A DNA stretch of 21,226 nt from an uncultured Bacteroidales bacterium (GCA_937915765.1 CALGHE010000007.1:1-21226), one strand, 5' to 3'. Counted from the first letter of the stretch, positions 6,779 to 15,784 are shown. The notes: generated by a model from the sequence alone, not told the origin. Program-made: numbers and translations.

Positions 6779-9700
6779 ATGAAAAAGACATTAGCAATTT
6801 TTATATTATCTTTCTCTTTTTTTGCTGTTCATGCTCAAAAGACAAAGACTTACACAAATCCGGACAAACTTTATTATGACGGAAAAGAGAAGTATGAACT
6901 GAAGCAGTACAATGCGGCTTTCCGTTATCTTGACGAGTATTTGCAGTCGCAGCATAAAGACTTGTCGCCTTACTATGCTGATGCAGAGTACTATATGGTG
7001 AGCAGCGCTTATGAGATGAGACGTAAGGACGCAGGCAAACGCCTTGAGAAATTTGTGCAGAACAATCCGCATTCCTCTCACCTGAACAGGGTGCGTTTCC
7101 TGCAGGGGTCGCTCAACTACGAGAGGTCTCGCTACAAAAATGCGGTGGACGACTATTTTTCTGAATGTGACCCTTCTATTTTGTCTAAAGAGGAGCAGAG
7201 CGACTTTTACTTCAGAACGGGTTACTGTTATTTGCAGTTGCAGGAATATGATAAGGCAAAAGAGGCTTTCCAATGGCTTATCTCTGTGAAAAGCAAATAT
7301 GAATTGTCTGCATTCTACTATAATGCATACATAGACTACAGACAGAAAAAATATGATGCGGCATTGTCCACGTTCATTAATTTGCAGTCTTATCCGGAAT
7401 ATGACTCTATTGTGTCGTATTACGTTGTGCAGATATATCATGCTAAGAAGATGAACGATCAAGTCTTGCTTTTTGGGCAGAAGGTTATAGATAAATATCC
7501 TGATAACCAGAACAATGCGGAGATTTACAGAATAATGGGCGAGTGCTATTTTCAGAAGAAGGACTATAAAAACACCATAAAGTATTTCACTCTTTATGAA
7601 AAAGGCTCAGAGCAGGTCGTGCGTAATGATATGTATATGCTCGGTATTGCATATTTCTATTCTGAGGATTGCGACAACGCTATCAGCAGGCTGAAGAAGG
7701 TAACTTCTGTTGACGACGCTCTGGCTCAAAACGCATACCTGCATCTCGGAAGTTGTTATCTGAAGAAGGATGACAAGGTTAGCGCAAGGCTCGCTTTTGA
7801 GTCTGCGTCAAGGTTGGATTTCGACAAGAATGTTCAGGAAGAGGCTTTGTACAATTACGCCCTTATTGTCTATGAACAGTCTTATTCTCCTTTTAATGAG
7901 TCTGTTATTGCGTTTGAGAAGTTCCTGTCAACCTTCCCTGAATCTCGTTATGCCGACAGTGTTTATGACTATCTGCTTAACGTTTATCTTACTACAAAGA
8001 ATTATCAGGCTGCGTATGAGTCTATTCAGAAAATAAAGTCTAAAAACCCTAAGATTCTTGAGGCAAGACAACGTGTGCTGTATTGTATGGGCATACAGCA
8101 ATTCACAGAGACTGAGTATGATAAGGCTATATCGTATTTTTCGCAGTCGCTCGAAGACGGCAAGTCTAACTTTGATGTGGAGGCTTCCACTCTGTTCTGG
8201 AGAGGCGAGGCTTATTACCGTAAAAAAGATTATAAAAAGGCGGAGGCAGACTTTATCAAGTTCCTCGGTTCTGTAGGTTCGCGAAACTGCAAGGAGTTTA
8301 ATCTTGCGCACTATGATCTCGGCTATTGTTTCTTCACTGAAAAGGATTATGTGAACGCTCTTTCATGGTTCAGAAAATATGTGAATATAGAAGATCAGAA
8401 CAAGACAATTCTGGCGGACGCAAATAACAGAATCGGCGACTGCTATTTCTATGTGCGCGATTTTGAAAATGCGGAAAAGAGCTACGCCTCTGTATATGCC
8501 TTGAAAGGGGCAGGAGCGGATTATGCATGTTTCCAACAGGCTTTTGTGCAGGGTTTGCGGAAAAATTACGCAGGCAAGATAGAGACGTTGGAAAAACTTA
8601 TAAAAACGTTCCCTCAGTCTGAATATATAGCGGATGCGATGTACGAGATAGGGCGCTCTTATGTGATGCAGGGAAACAGCAAGGCTGCGATAGAGACTTA
8701 TGACAAACTGTCGAAGAACTACTTCCACTCGCCGCTAAGCCGAAAGGGCCGCCTGCAAAGCGCTATGCTTTATGACGAAATGAAGAACACAGACCAGTCG
8801 ATAAAGATATACAAGGAGATTGTGGACCTCTTCCCTAATAGCGTTGAGGCTAAGACCGCGCTCGAAAGTTTGAAACGAATTTATTTTGAAAATAATGATA
8901 TTCAGGCTTTTGCAGACTATGTTGAGTCGCTCGGCGGTGTCACTAAGTTTGAGATTACGGAGCAGGACTCGCTTACCTATTTTGCTGCGGAAAGGCTCTT
9001 CTTGCATGAGAATTACCATGAGGCTATAAGCAGCTTTGACAATTATCTTGAAAAGTTCAAAGACGGTTGTTTTATCGGAAGCGCGCATTTCAATCTTGCT
9101 AACAGCTACGCCAAGTTAGGAAACAAGACGAAAGCTAAGGCAGAATATCAGATTGTGGTAGAGAAGATAGGAGGGGTTAACTTGGAAAACGCCCTTATAA
9201 AACTTGCCGAAATGCAGTTTGACGATGGTGAGTACGAGCCTATGATTGCCTCTATGAACCGTCTTCTTGAGATAACGCAGCAGGTGGAAGTGCGCGAGGC
9301 CGCCAAGTTAGGTCTTTTGAGGTGTAACAATATGCTGGGTAACTATGAGGCTACGGTTCTTGCTGCAGAAGAGCTGATAAAGGGCGACAAGCTGGACCCT
9401 GCGGTGATGAGAGAAGCTATGTTCACCCGCGCGAAGGCTTACGAAAAGAATAACGAGCTGGCAAAGGCTTTGGACGATTACAAGGCGTTGTCTGACAATT
9501 GTCTTGACGTTTACGGAGCTGAGGCTAAATATCGTGTGGCAGAGTATCTTTTCCATGAAAATAAGTCGGCTGAAGCGGAGAAGGAAGTTTTCAACTTTAT
9601 AGAAAAGAACACGCCGCACCAGTATTGGCTGGCAAAGGCCTTTATTTTGCTGTCTGACATATATATGCGTCAGGGCAATGACTTTGAGGCTAAACAGTAT

Positions 9701-9811
9701 TTGCTGAGCGTAAGGGAAAACTACAAGGGAGAGGATGATATAAACATGGAAATCAAGTCTCGTCTTGACGAGATAGAGAACCGCGAGTTTAACCATATTG
9801 TTAACGAATAA
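6779..9811 (+). CDS. Large exported tetratricopeptide-repeat protein
   Basis: Encodes 1010 residues. It begins MKKTLAIFILSFSFFAVHAQ, a signal peptide probably cut after Ala19. The rest is almost entirely helical repeats of TPR type: YYxxGxxYFxxxDYxxAIxxF patterns recur throughout, for example YRIMGECYFQKKDYKNTIKY, AYLHLGSCYLKKDDKVSARL, YDLGYCFFTEKDYVNALSWF and FNLANSYAKLGNKTKAKAEY. It is rich in Tyr, Lys and Glu and has no catalytic domain. Long TPR proteins of this type in Bacteroidota are periplasmic or outer-membrane-associated scaffolds for multi-protein assemblies; the partner is unknown. It has its own promoter and a strong terminator and is flanked by unrelated genes, so it seems monocistronic. 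No frameshift is seen. Confidence 0.9.
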   Translation: MKKTLAIFILSFSFFAVHAQKTKTYTNPDKLYYDGKEKYELKQYNAAFRYLDEYLQSQHKDLSPYYADAEYYMVSSAYEMRRKDAGKRLEKFVQNNPHSSHLNRVRFLQGSLNYERSRYKNAVDDYFSECDPSILSKEEQSDFYFRTGYCYLQLQEYDKAKEAFQWLISVKSKYELSAFYYNAYIDYRQKKYDAALSTFINLQSYPEYDSIVSYYVVQIYHAKKMNDQVLLFGQKVIDKYPDNQNNAEIYRIMGECYFQKKDYKNTIKYFTLYEKGSEQVVRNDMYMLGIAYFYSEDCDNAISRLKKVTSVDDALAQNAYLHLGSCYLKKDDKVSARLAFESASRLDFDKNVQEEALYNYALIVYEQSYSPFNESVIAFEKFLSTFPESRYADSVYDYLLNVYLTTKNYQAAYESIQKIKSKNPKILEARQRVLYCMGIQQFTETEYDKAISYFSQSLEDGKSNFDVEASTLFWRGEAYYRKKDYKKAEADFIKFLGSVGSRNCKEFNLAHYDLGYCFFTEKDYVNALSWFRKYVNIEDQNKTILADANNRIGDCYFYVRDFENAEKSYASVYALKGAGADYACFQQAFVQGLRKNYAGKIETLEKLIKTFPQSEYIADAMYEIGRSYVMQGNSKAAIETYDKLSKNYFHSPLSRKGRLQSAMLYDEMKNTDQSIKIYKEIVDLFPNSVEAKTALESLKRIYFENNDIQAFADYVESLGGVTKFEITEQDSLTYFAAERLFLHENYHEAISSFDNYLEKFKDGCFIGSAHFNLANSYAKLGNKTKAKAEYQIVVEKIGGVNLENALIKLAEMQFDDGEYEPMIASMNRLLEITQQVEVREAAKLGLLRCNNMLGNYEATVLAAEELIKGDKLDPAVMREAMFTRAKAYEKNNELAKALDDYKALSDNCLDVYGAEAKYRVAEYLFHENKSAEAEKEVFNFIEKNTPHQYWLAKAFILLSDIYMRQGNDFEAKQYLLSVRENYKGEDDINMEIKSRLDEIENREFNHIVNE

Positions 9812-9839
9812 CTGCAATTCTGCGACAGACAAAAGAAAG

Positions 9840-9887
9840 AGCGTTCTGAGAGGCTTTCCCCTTTCAGAACGCTTTTGTTTTTCTTTT
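9840..9887. terminator. Bidirectional Rho-independent terminator after the TPR gene
   Basis: AGCGTTCTGA (9840-9849) pairs perfectly with TCAGAACGCT (9864-9873) across a 14-nt loop. On the plus strand it is followed by TTTGTTTTTCTTTT. On the minus strand the bases following the stem read CTTTCTTTT, so it can also stop transcripts arriving from the efflux operon. Confidence 0.85.
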
Positions 9888-9990
9888 ACGGCTCCTTCAT
9901 TTAGAAAACCGGACTTACCGTCTTGCCTTGCTTTCTCTCTGTCTGAAAGGCAGTGCAAAAGTTCTTTTGATTCGTCTTAATAAAATTTAA

Positions 9991-10084
9991 GGCAGCTTCT
10001 ATAAATTATCGAAATGGATTAAAAAGCGTCCGAAACGAATTTCAGAACTTGAAAAATCACAAGACGTAACTTATAGAAGTTGCC
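9991..10084. repeat. Palindromic repeat element, copy 2
   Basis: 94 bp. The left end GGCAGCTTCTATAAATTA and the right end, the reverse of GGCAACTTCTATAAGTTA, are inverted copies with two mismatches. The core AAAAAGCGTCCGAAACGAAT matches the cores in copies 1 and 3. It lies between convergent genes, ending 10 nt from the stop codon of the RND pump. No coding capacity. Confidence 0.85.
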
Positions 10085-10094
10085 CGGTATGTTT

Positions 10095-13000
10095 TTATTG
10101 TCCGAATCTTATTCTCTTAGCCCTCTTTATTATTTCGCTTCTCTTTCTGTCTGTAGAGAGATATAGATATATTGAAGGAATAACGAAGAGAGTCAGCAAT
10201 GACGAAATAATCATGCCACCTACAACAGAAGTACCCATAGCTATACGTCCGTTAGCTCCTTCGGCAGAGGCGAACACGAGCGGAAGCAGACCTAATATGG
10301 TTGACAAACTTGTCATCAAAATAGGTCGCAGACGTTGCACTGCAGCGCCTTTGATAGCCTCCTCGCGAGACATTCCTGCATCTTGTCTTTGATTGGCAAA
10401 CTCAACAATCAAGATACCGTTTTTAGTAACAAGGCCTATGAGCATAATCATACCTATCTGGCTGAAAATATTGAATGTCTGGTTAGACGCGTATAAGAAC
10501 AACAGCGCTCCCGCCATTGCAAGAGGCACTGTAAGCATTATGACAAAAGGGTCCTTGAAACTCTCGAACTGAGCGGCAAGAACGAGGAATATCAGCACAA
10601 GAGCAAGAATCATTGCGAATGCAAGGCTTGACGAGCTGTCTCTAAACTCTTTGGAGTCGCCGGCAAGCGCGGTGCGGAACGTGTCGTCAAGCACCTCCTT
10701 GGCTACCTTGTCCATCTCTTCAACCCCCTGGCCTATGGTTTTTCCCGGAGCAAGTCCGGCAGAAACTGTCGCAGAGACAAAACGGTTGTATCTGTAAAGA
10801 GTTGGCGGATTAACGTCCTCCTTCATATAAGTCAGATTGTCAAGCTGAATCATTTCGCCCTTCTCGTTGCGCACGTACAAAGACCTCAGATTTTCTGGCT
10901 GATTTCTTTGCTGTCTGTTTATTTCACCTATAATCTGATACTGTTTGCCGTTAAGATAAAAATAACCCATTCGCTGTCCGCTGAGCGAGTACTGAAGCGT
11001 TTGTCCTATATCCATAGTGTTGACACCCAGCAGGTTTGCTTTATCTCTGTTAATGTTAATGTCTATCTCAGGATAATTGAACTTCAGGTCAGCGTCAACC
11101 ATAGTCAGCACAGGGCTTTGGCTTGCTTTTTCTATAAAGCGAGGCAGAAACTCCCTCAGTTTGTCCACACTTGTAGCCTGCAGCACATACTGCACCGGCA
11201 TGGAAGCGCGTCGGCCGCCAAACGTTGACTGCTGCTGAACAAAAGCGCGCCCCTTGGTATTTGCCTGAAGCGGTTTAGCCAGCATATTAGCTATCTCAGA
11301 CTGGCTCTTGTCTCTGTCTTTCATGTTCTTAAGCGTCAGCCTCACGTTTCCGCTTCCGCTTCTGACGCGCATCATGTTGCTCACCAGATAGTCTCCTGCT
11401 ATAGAATCTGCTATTTTAGAAACCTCTTCTATGTATTCGCTCGTGTACTCATACGTGGAGCCTTCTGCCACCTTAGTGTTTATGGTGAGGTACGAGCGGT
11501 CTTCAAGAGGAGCTATTTCAGAAGGAATCTCTTTGAAGCAGTAATAGATGCAGCCGCACATCATAGCGATAATGACAAGCGAGATCCATTTTTTTGACAG
11601 CAGCATATTCAGAATACTTTCGTAACCGCTGTTTAAATTTTCAAAAATAAAATCTGTCTTGCGGTATAACCAGCTTTTCTCTTTACGTTTTTTTAGAATT
11701 TTAGTGGCTATCATAGGGGTGAACGTAAGCGCCACGAAAGATGAAATGATAACCGCAATAGAAAGCACCATACTGAACTCCACAAACAATTTGCCCACCA
11801 TTCCGGACAAAAAGATTATAGGCAAAAATACTGCGACCAGCGTGATGGTAGTCGAAATTACCGCAAAGAAGATTTCTTTCGTTCCCTCTATCCCTGCGTA
11901 AAAAGGAGTCAGTCCGCCCTCTATCTTCTTGTATATGTTTTCCGTCACCACAATTGCATCGTCAACCACAAGCCCCACGGCAAGCACAATGGCAAGCATA
12001 GACAGCACGTTGATAGAGTAGCCCAGGGCATACATCGCAAAGAACGTGCCTATGATGGAGACCGGAATAACGAGGGTCGGCACAAGCGTGACGCGCCAGT
12101 CTCTCAAGAAAAAGAATATTATGGCGACAACAAGTATAAACGCCTCGTACAGAGTTTGCTTAACCTCATTAACAGAAGAGCGTATGAAACGGGTGTTGTC
12201 AAATCCGGTGCCTATCTTCACATCTTCGGGCAAGTCTTTTTTTATCTCGTTTATACGTTTATAAACCTCATCGGCAATCTCTATCTGATTAGCGTTTGGC
12301 TGCGGCACAACCACCACGCCTATCATAGGCTCGCCGTTCACTTTCATGAAACTTTTAAGGTCTTCAGCTCCTATTTCCGCGCGGCCTATATCCTTGAATC
12401 TGACAATGCGGCCGTCTTGCTTCTTTATAATGATATTGTCAAACTCCTCAGCCGAGTCCATATAGCCCTTTATCTTGATAGTCAGCTGAGTAACGTCGCC
12501 CTCCATGGAGCCGGAAGGCAGCTCCAAGTTTTCGCGGTCTATGGCGTTTTTCACATCAATTGGCGTGATTCCGTACCCCGCCATCTTGATGGGGTCCATC
12601 CAGAGGCGCATGGCGTATTTCTTTTCGCCCCAAATGTCAACATTGCTCACATTAGGAATTGACTGCAAACGCTCTTTTATAGATAGAGAGGCTATTTCGC
12701 TGATTTCCAGAAGCGAGCGAGTTGAGCTTTGCACCGTTATCTGCATTATAGGGCTTGCGTCTGCATCTTGCTTTGTCACGGTCGGAGGGTCGCAGTCCTT
12801 AGGCAAATACCTCTGAGCTCTCGACACTTTGTCTCTCACGTCGTTAGCGGCGGTCTCCAAGTCAACGTCAAGTTCAAACTCGATTGTGATGTAGCTGCTT
12901 CCCTGCTGGCTTCGGCTTGTGAGCGAACGGATACCTGCAATACCGTTAATCTGCTGTTCGAGAGGTTCGGTAATCTGGCTCTCTATCACATCCGCGTTAG

Positions 13001-13160
13001 CGCCTGTGTAGGAGGTGTGCACGGTTATGATGGGGTTGTCCACGCTCGGAAACTCACGGACACCAAGCTGCACATATCCTATGAAACCAAACACAAGGAT
13101 AATGATTGTAAAAACAGACGACAAAACGGGTCGCCTTATCGATAATTCCGATATATTCAT
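10095..13160 (-). CDS. RND efflux pump, inner-membrane transporter (HAE1 family)
   Basis: Encodes 1021 residues, close to AcrB/MexB (about 1045). Proton-driven inner-membrane trimer that exports amphiphilic compounds through an adaptor and an outer-membrane channel. The architecture is complete: N-terminal ISELSIRRPVLSSVFTIIIL segment (TM1), the first large periplasmic loop with the porter domain, TM2-7, the second loop, then TM8-12. The proton-relay residues are visible: Asp400-Asp401 in GLVVDDAIVV of TM4 and Lys913 in GLVTKNGILIVEF of TM10. It follows the adaptor gene by 12 nt and must be in the same operon. No outer-membrane factor (TolC/OprM type) follows it. Substrates cannot be predicted. 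A palindromic repeat lies just after the stop codon. Confidence 0.95.
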   Translation of the reverse strand: MNISELSIRRPVLSSVFTIIILVFGFIGYVQLGVREFPSVDNPIITVHTSYTGANADVIESQITEPLEQQINGIAGIRSLTSRSQQGSSYITIEFELDVDLETAANDVRDKVSRAQRYLPKDCDPPTVTKQDADASPIMQITVQSSTRSLLEISEIASLSIKERLQSIPNVSNVDIWGEKKYAMRLWMDPIKMAGYGITPIDVKNAIDRENLELPSGSMEGDVTQLTIKIKGYMDSAEEFDNIIIKKQDGRIVRFKDIGRAEIGAEDLKSFMKVNGEPMIGVVVVPQPNANQIEIADEVYKRINEIKKDLPEDVKIGTGFDNTRFIRSSVNEVKQTLYEAFILVVAIIFFFLRDWRVTLVPTLVIPVSIIGTFFAMYALGYSINVLSMLAIVLAVGLVVDDAIVVTENIYKKIEGGLTPFYAGIEGTKEIFFAVISTTITLVAVFLPIIFLSGMVGKLFVEFSMVLSIAVIISSFVALTFTPMIATKILKKRKEKSWLYRKTDFIFENLNSGYESILNMLLSKKWISLVIIAMMCGCIYYCFKEIPSEIAPLEDRSYLTINTKVAEGSTYEYTSEYIEEVSKIADSIAGDYLVSNMMRVRSGSGNVRLTLKNMKDRDKSQSEIANMLAKPLQANTKGRAFVQQQSTFGGRRASMPVQYVLQATSVDKLREFLPRFIEKASQSPVLTMVDADLKFNYPEIDININRDKANLLGVNTMDIGQTLQYSLSGQRMGYFYLNGKQYQIIGEINRQQRNQPENLRSLYVRNEKGEMIQLDNLTYMKEDVNPPTLYRYNRFVSATVSAGLAPGKTIGQGVEEMDKVAKEVLDDTFRTALAGDSKEFRDSSSSLAFAMILALVLIFLVLAAQFESFKDPFVIMLTVPLAMAGALLFLYASNQTFNIFSQIGMIMLIGLVTKNGILIVEFANQRQDAGMSREEAIKGAAVQRLRPILMTSLSTILGLLPLVFASAEGANGRIAMGTSVVGGMIISSLLTLFVIPSIYLYLSTDRKRSEIIKRAKRIRFGQ

Positions 13161-13172
13161 GCCAAATTTTTT

Positions 13173-14252
13173 TTAATTCAAAATCACCTTCATTCCGTCC
13201 CGCAGCTGCAAAGTTCCGGATGTAATCAAAGTATCGCCCACGCTGAGGCCTTCCAAGATCTGGACCTTGGACTCTGTTCGCATACCTGTTTTCACCTCTA
13301 CTTTTTTAGCATTTCCGGACCTGTACACAAAAACCTTGTCGATGCCCATCTCCGGAACCAGAGCCTGCGACGGCACCGCTATAGCGTCTTTCACTTCAGA
13401 AAGAAGAATCTCGATAGACACGAACGTGCCCGGAACCCAAGTCCCTTTTCTGTTTTCAAAACTTGCGCGCACTTTTCTTGTGTGCGTGTTATCGTCTATC
13501 ACTGCATCCAAAGCAAGCACTTTGGCTTCGTTCAGCGTTCCGTTCAGTTCTGTGCGGAAGAAGACTTTTGAGTTGGGTTTTATGTTTGAAGCGTATTTTT
13601 CAGGCACAAAGAAATCTATCTTCATCGGAGAGGTTTTTGTAAGTTGCGAAACAACTGTATTTGTGTTCACAAAAGCCCCTTCGCTTACATTTCTAAGGCC
13701 TATGTAACCTGTGAACGGAGCGTACAGCTCTGTCTGGGCAATCTCCGCTTTTACCAGCTCTATCTCCGACTTCAGTTGGGCAAGTTCCGAAACGACTTGC
13801 TCGTAAGCCTCCTGACTTACAGCATCTTTCTGCAATAGTGTCTTCTGTCTGTACACACGATTTTCTGCCAACGGCAACTGAGACTGCAACTTGGCAAGCT
13901 GAGCCTTCAGTTTAGCGTCGTTTATCTTCGCAAGAAGCGCGCCTTTCTCTACCATGCTTCCCTCCTTGAAGTATATGTTGGTAATCTTTCCCGATGTCTC
14001 AAAGGATAGAGAGACCTCTTCGTCCGGAACGAGAACTCCTGTTGACAAAATCTTGTCCGTCAAGCTTTCGTTTTTGACTATGTATGAACTTACGTTAAGC
14101 ACTTTGCTTTTCGGTCTGGCTTCTTTATTTTCCACTCGCACACTTTCAGCAGTGTCATTGTTCTCCTTATAGTGTGTGTAAACCCACATTCCGGCAAGAA
14201 TCAAGACTATAAGCGCTATAGCAATCCACTTTACTTTCAATAATGATTTCAT
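13173..14252 (-). CDS. RND efflux periplasmic adaptor (membrane fusion protein)
   Basis: Encodes 359 residues. It is anchored by an N-terminal membrane helix (KWIAIALIVLILAGMWVYTH, about residues 9-28), not by a lipobox. Order of parts: beta-barrel/lipoyl half (about 60-108, with GKITNIYFKEGSMVEKGALL), a coiled-coil hairpin (about 110-175, KLQSQLPLAENRVYRQKTLL and SEIELVKAEIAQTE), the second lipoyl half (YAPFTGYIGLRNVSEGAFV), the beta-barrel, and the membrane-proximal domain (IAVPSQALVP, then LSVGDTLITSGTLQLRDGM). It links the inner-membrane pump to an outer-membrane channel. It is the first gene of a two-gene operon and lies 388 nt from the divergent DUF4197 gene. A regulator of the TetR or MarR kind, often found beside such operons, is not present. 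Confidence 0.93.
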   Translation of the reverse strand: MKSLLKVKWIAIALIVLILAGMWVYTHYKENNDTAESVRVENKEARPKSKVLNVSSYIVKNESLTDKILSTGVLVPDEEVSLSFETSGKITNIYFKEGSMVEKGALLAKINDAKLKAQLAKLQSQLPLAENRVYRQKTLLQKDAVSQEAYEQVVSELAQLKSEIELVKAEIAQTELYAPFTGYIGLRNVSEGAFVNTNTVVSQLTKTSPMKIDFFVPEKYASNIKPNSKVFFRTELNGTLNEAKVLALDAVIDDNTHTRKVRASFENRKGTWVPGTFVSIEILLSEVKDAIAVPSQALVPEMGIDKVFVYRSGNAKKVEVKTGMRTESKVQILEGLSVGDTLITSGTLQLRDGMKVILN

Positions 14253-14432
14253 CTTTTCCTGTTTTAAATATTTCTTCGCAAACGATATAACCTCTCAAAT
14301 CCTGTTTTGTAACCTCCTCAAATCTCTTTTAAAGAACCGTCAGGAAACAATACTAAACAAAACCTGTTTAAGGTAAATCATATTAAGTTTATAGGAATCA
14401 CCTTAAATTTTTATTCGTTTGACAAATTAGTG

Positions 14433-14440
14433 CAAAAATA
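14433..14440 (-). promoter_or_regulatory. Possible -7 box for the efflux operon
   Basis: Minus strand reads TATTTTTG, matching TAnnTTTG. Transcription would begin about 175 nt before the adaptor start codon and run across the two 12-mer repeats. No good -33 box is visible. Confidence 0.3.
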
Positions 14441-14603
14441 TTATTTCAAACTCTTTTTTCTATAATAAAAGAGCAATTTTTTTACCTTTATATCTGGAGA
14501 TTTAAGTTTTTTTAAGAAATAAGAGCTGAGTTGCGTATGAAAAATATAGAACTCTCCTCAAATTATTTAGGGCAATATTGGGTTTGCGCATTGATATTTT
14601 TGT

Positions 14604-14611
14604 TATATTTG
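14604..14611 (+). promoter_or_regulatory. -7 box (TATATTTG) for the DUF4197 gene
   Basis: TATATTTG matches TAnnTTTG and lies 29 nt before the start codon. A TTTG at 14583-14586 is 17 bp away, slightly shorter than the usual spacer. Confidence 0.6.
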
Positions 14612-14640
14612 TGAATCATTAACTTTTAAACTAAATTATT

Positions 14641-15531
14641 ATGGGTAATAACATACTAGGAAGCATTTTTTCTACAATCTCATCTGTAGTTAAACGTAAG
14701 GAAGTTCAGGATATAATCAGCTCCATAGGTAACGGAGCGGCGAAGGATGTTATCAACGCTATTAACAATGGCGGCAGTTTTGACATTGCCGACGGGCTGA
14801 AGGCCGCTCTTAAAGTTGGTATAGAGACGGCGGCGAGGAATCTCGGCAAGGAAGACGGTTTCTTGGCCGACGCGGCTGTTCGTATCGGTCTGCCGGAAGA
14901 GGCTCTGACTGTGTTCAACGCTGTGCAGTCTTTGTCGCAAAACGAAACTTTCAGCTCTCTGCTGAACACAACGGGTGTCTCCATACCTACTTCGGACACG
15001 GTCGTGACGCTGCTGAACCGCGCTGCCGAGGATGCCGCTCCTAAGTCTGTCGATATATTTGCAGACGCTATAACCGGAATGTCTATCGCAGATGCTAAGA
15101 ACATTCTGTTCGGGGCTGACAATGCGGCGACTACTTATCTCAAAGACAACACGTTCACTCAGCTGCAGGGTGCTTTCATGCCTACAATAACCAACTCGCT
15201 CGGTGCTGTGAGAATTGCAAACACGACGCCTAACGACGCATGGTGCACCTTCGCAACTTATAACAACAAACTTGTTGACCTTATGGACAGCAAAGCGGTG
15301 AAGGCAGGGCTTGAGCTTGCTCGCATGACAGGTGTGCTGAAAGATGAGTACTTCGAGAGAATAAGAGACATCAAGCCGGTGAACACAGACTTGTCTGACT
15401 ACATAACAGGTAAGGCTCTTACTGGCTTGTTCCAAAAGGTGTCTGATACAGAGTATGATATACGTCATAACGCAAGCGCCCGTGTCAGCGATGTGCTGCA
15501 AAGCGTTTTTGGACAGCTGGACGGAAAATAA
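14641..15531 (+). CDS. DUF4197 family protein
   Basis: Encodes 296 residues. The DUF4197 signature is clear: GLKAALKVGIETAARNLGKE at 52-71, EDGFLADAAVRIGLPEEA at 71-88, LNRAAEDAAPKSVDIFADAI at 125-144, MSIADAKNILFGADNAATTY at 147-166, then LKDNTFTQLQGAFMP. The function of the family is not known. Proteobacterial members usually carry a signal or lipoprotein leader; this one starts MGNNILGSIFSTISSVVKRK, which is amphipathic and has neither a lipobox nor a clear export signal, so it may be cytoplasmic or peripheral. It has its own promoter and is followed 16 nt later by a palindromic repeat element. A long open frame on the opposite strand is only its shadow. Confidence 0.88.
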   Translation: MGNNILGSIFSTISSVVKRKEVQDIISSIGNGAAKDVINAINNGGSFDIADGLKAALKVGIETAARNLGKEDGFLADAAVRIGLPEEALTVFNAVQSLSQNETFSSLLNTTGVSIPTSDTVVTLLNRAAEDAAPKSVDIFADAITGMSIADAKNILFGADNAATTYLKDNTFTQLQGAFMPTITNSLGAVRIANTTPNDAWCTFATYNNKLVDLMDSKAVKAGLELARMTGVLKDEYFERIRDIKPVNTDLSDYITGKALTGLFQKVSDTEYDIRHNASARVSDVLQSVFGQLDGK

Positions 15532-15547
15532 GCGGCTTGACAACATT

Positions 15548-15645
15548 AAGGCAACTTCTATAAATTAGGGCGAGATGACTTCAAAAGTGTCCGAGACAGA
15601 ATTTATGTTGAAAGATATAAATCGTGATTTTATAGGAGTTGCCTT
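15548..15645. repeat. Palindromic repeat element, copy 3
   Basis: 98 bp with ends AAGGCAACTTCTATAAATTA on the left and, inverted, AAGGCAACTCCTATAAAATC on the right. The core CAAAAGTGTCCGAGACAGAA matches copies 1 and 2 with some changes. It begins 16 nt after the stop codon of the DUF4197 gene and has no coding capacity. Confidence 0.85.
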
Positions 15646-15711
15646 GATTTTATATTAGCCTGAAATATATAAAATATTTTTCAATATATTTAATTGATTA
15701 TCAATAATTTA

Positions 15712-15719
15712 CCCCCCCC
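15712..15719 (+). repeat. C8 homopolymer tract upstream of the DUF4139 promoter
   Basis: Eight consecutive C lie in otherwise strongly AT-rich DNA, about 33 nt upstream of the presumed -33 region. Such tracts can change length by slippage; see findings. Confidence 0.6.
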
Positions 15720-15751
15720 AATTTACATATTGAAAAATTCACGTCAAAATG

Positions 15752-15784
15752 GTTGCGATGTTATTGAAAGTTTTGTTAGTTTTG
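15752..15784 (+). promoter_or_regulatory. Promoter of the DUF4139 gene pair
   Basis: GTTG (15752-15755), 21-bp spacer, TAGTTTTG (15777-15784). The predicted start of transcription, about 15789, is so close to ATG 15795 that ATG 15816 is the more likely translation start. Confidence 0.55.

Larger units (their letters stand above)
14253..14640. other. Divergent intergenic region, 388 nt
   Basis: AT-rich and without a plausible gene. It separates the minus-strand efflux operon from the plus-strand DUF4197 gene and so should contain both promoters. Visible elements are a -7 box for each direction and two similar 12-mers, AAATCATATTAA (14375-14386) and GAATCACCTTAA (14395-14406), which resemble the pair at 1861-1895. 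Confidence 0.5.

Noticed and set aside
12156..12662. 168-codon plus-strand frame inside the RND pump gene
   Set aside because: The pump frame is complete and shows all conserved motifs; the antisense frame has no recognisable features.
14680..15546. 288-codon open frame on the minus strand across the DUF4197 gene
   Set aside because: It is antisense to a gene with clear family motifs, is rich in His, Cys and Ser as shadow frames are, and has no promoter or start context.
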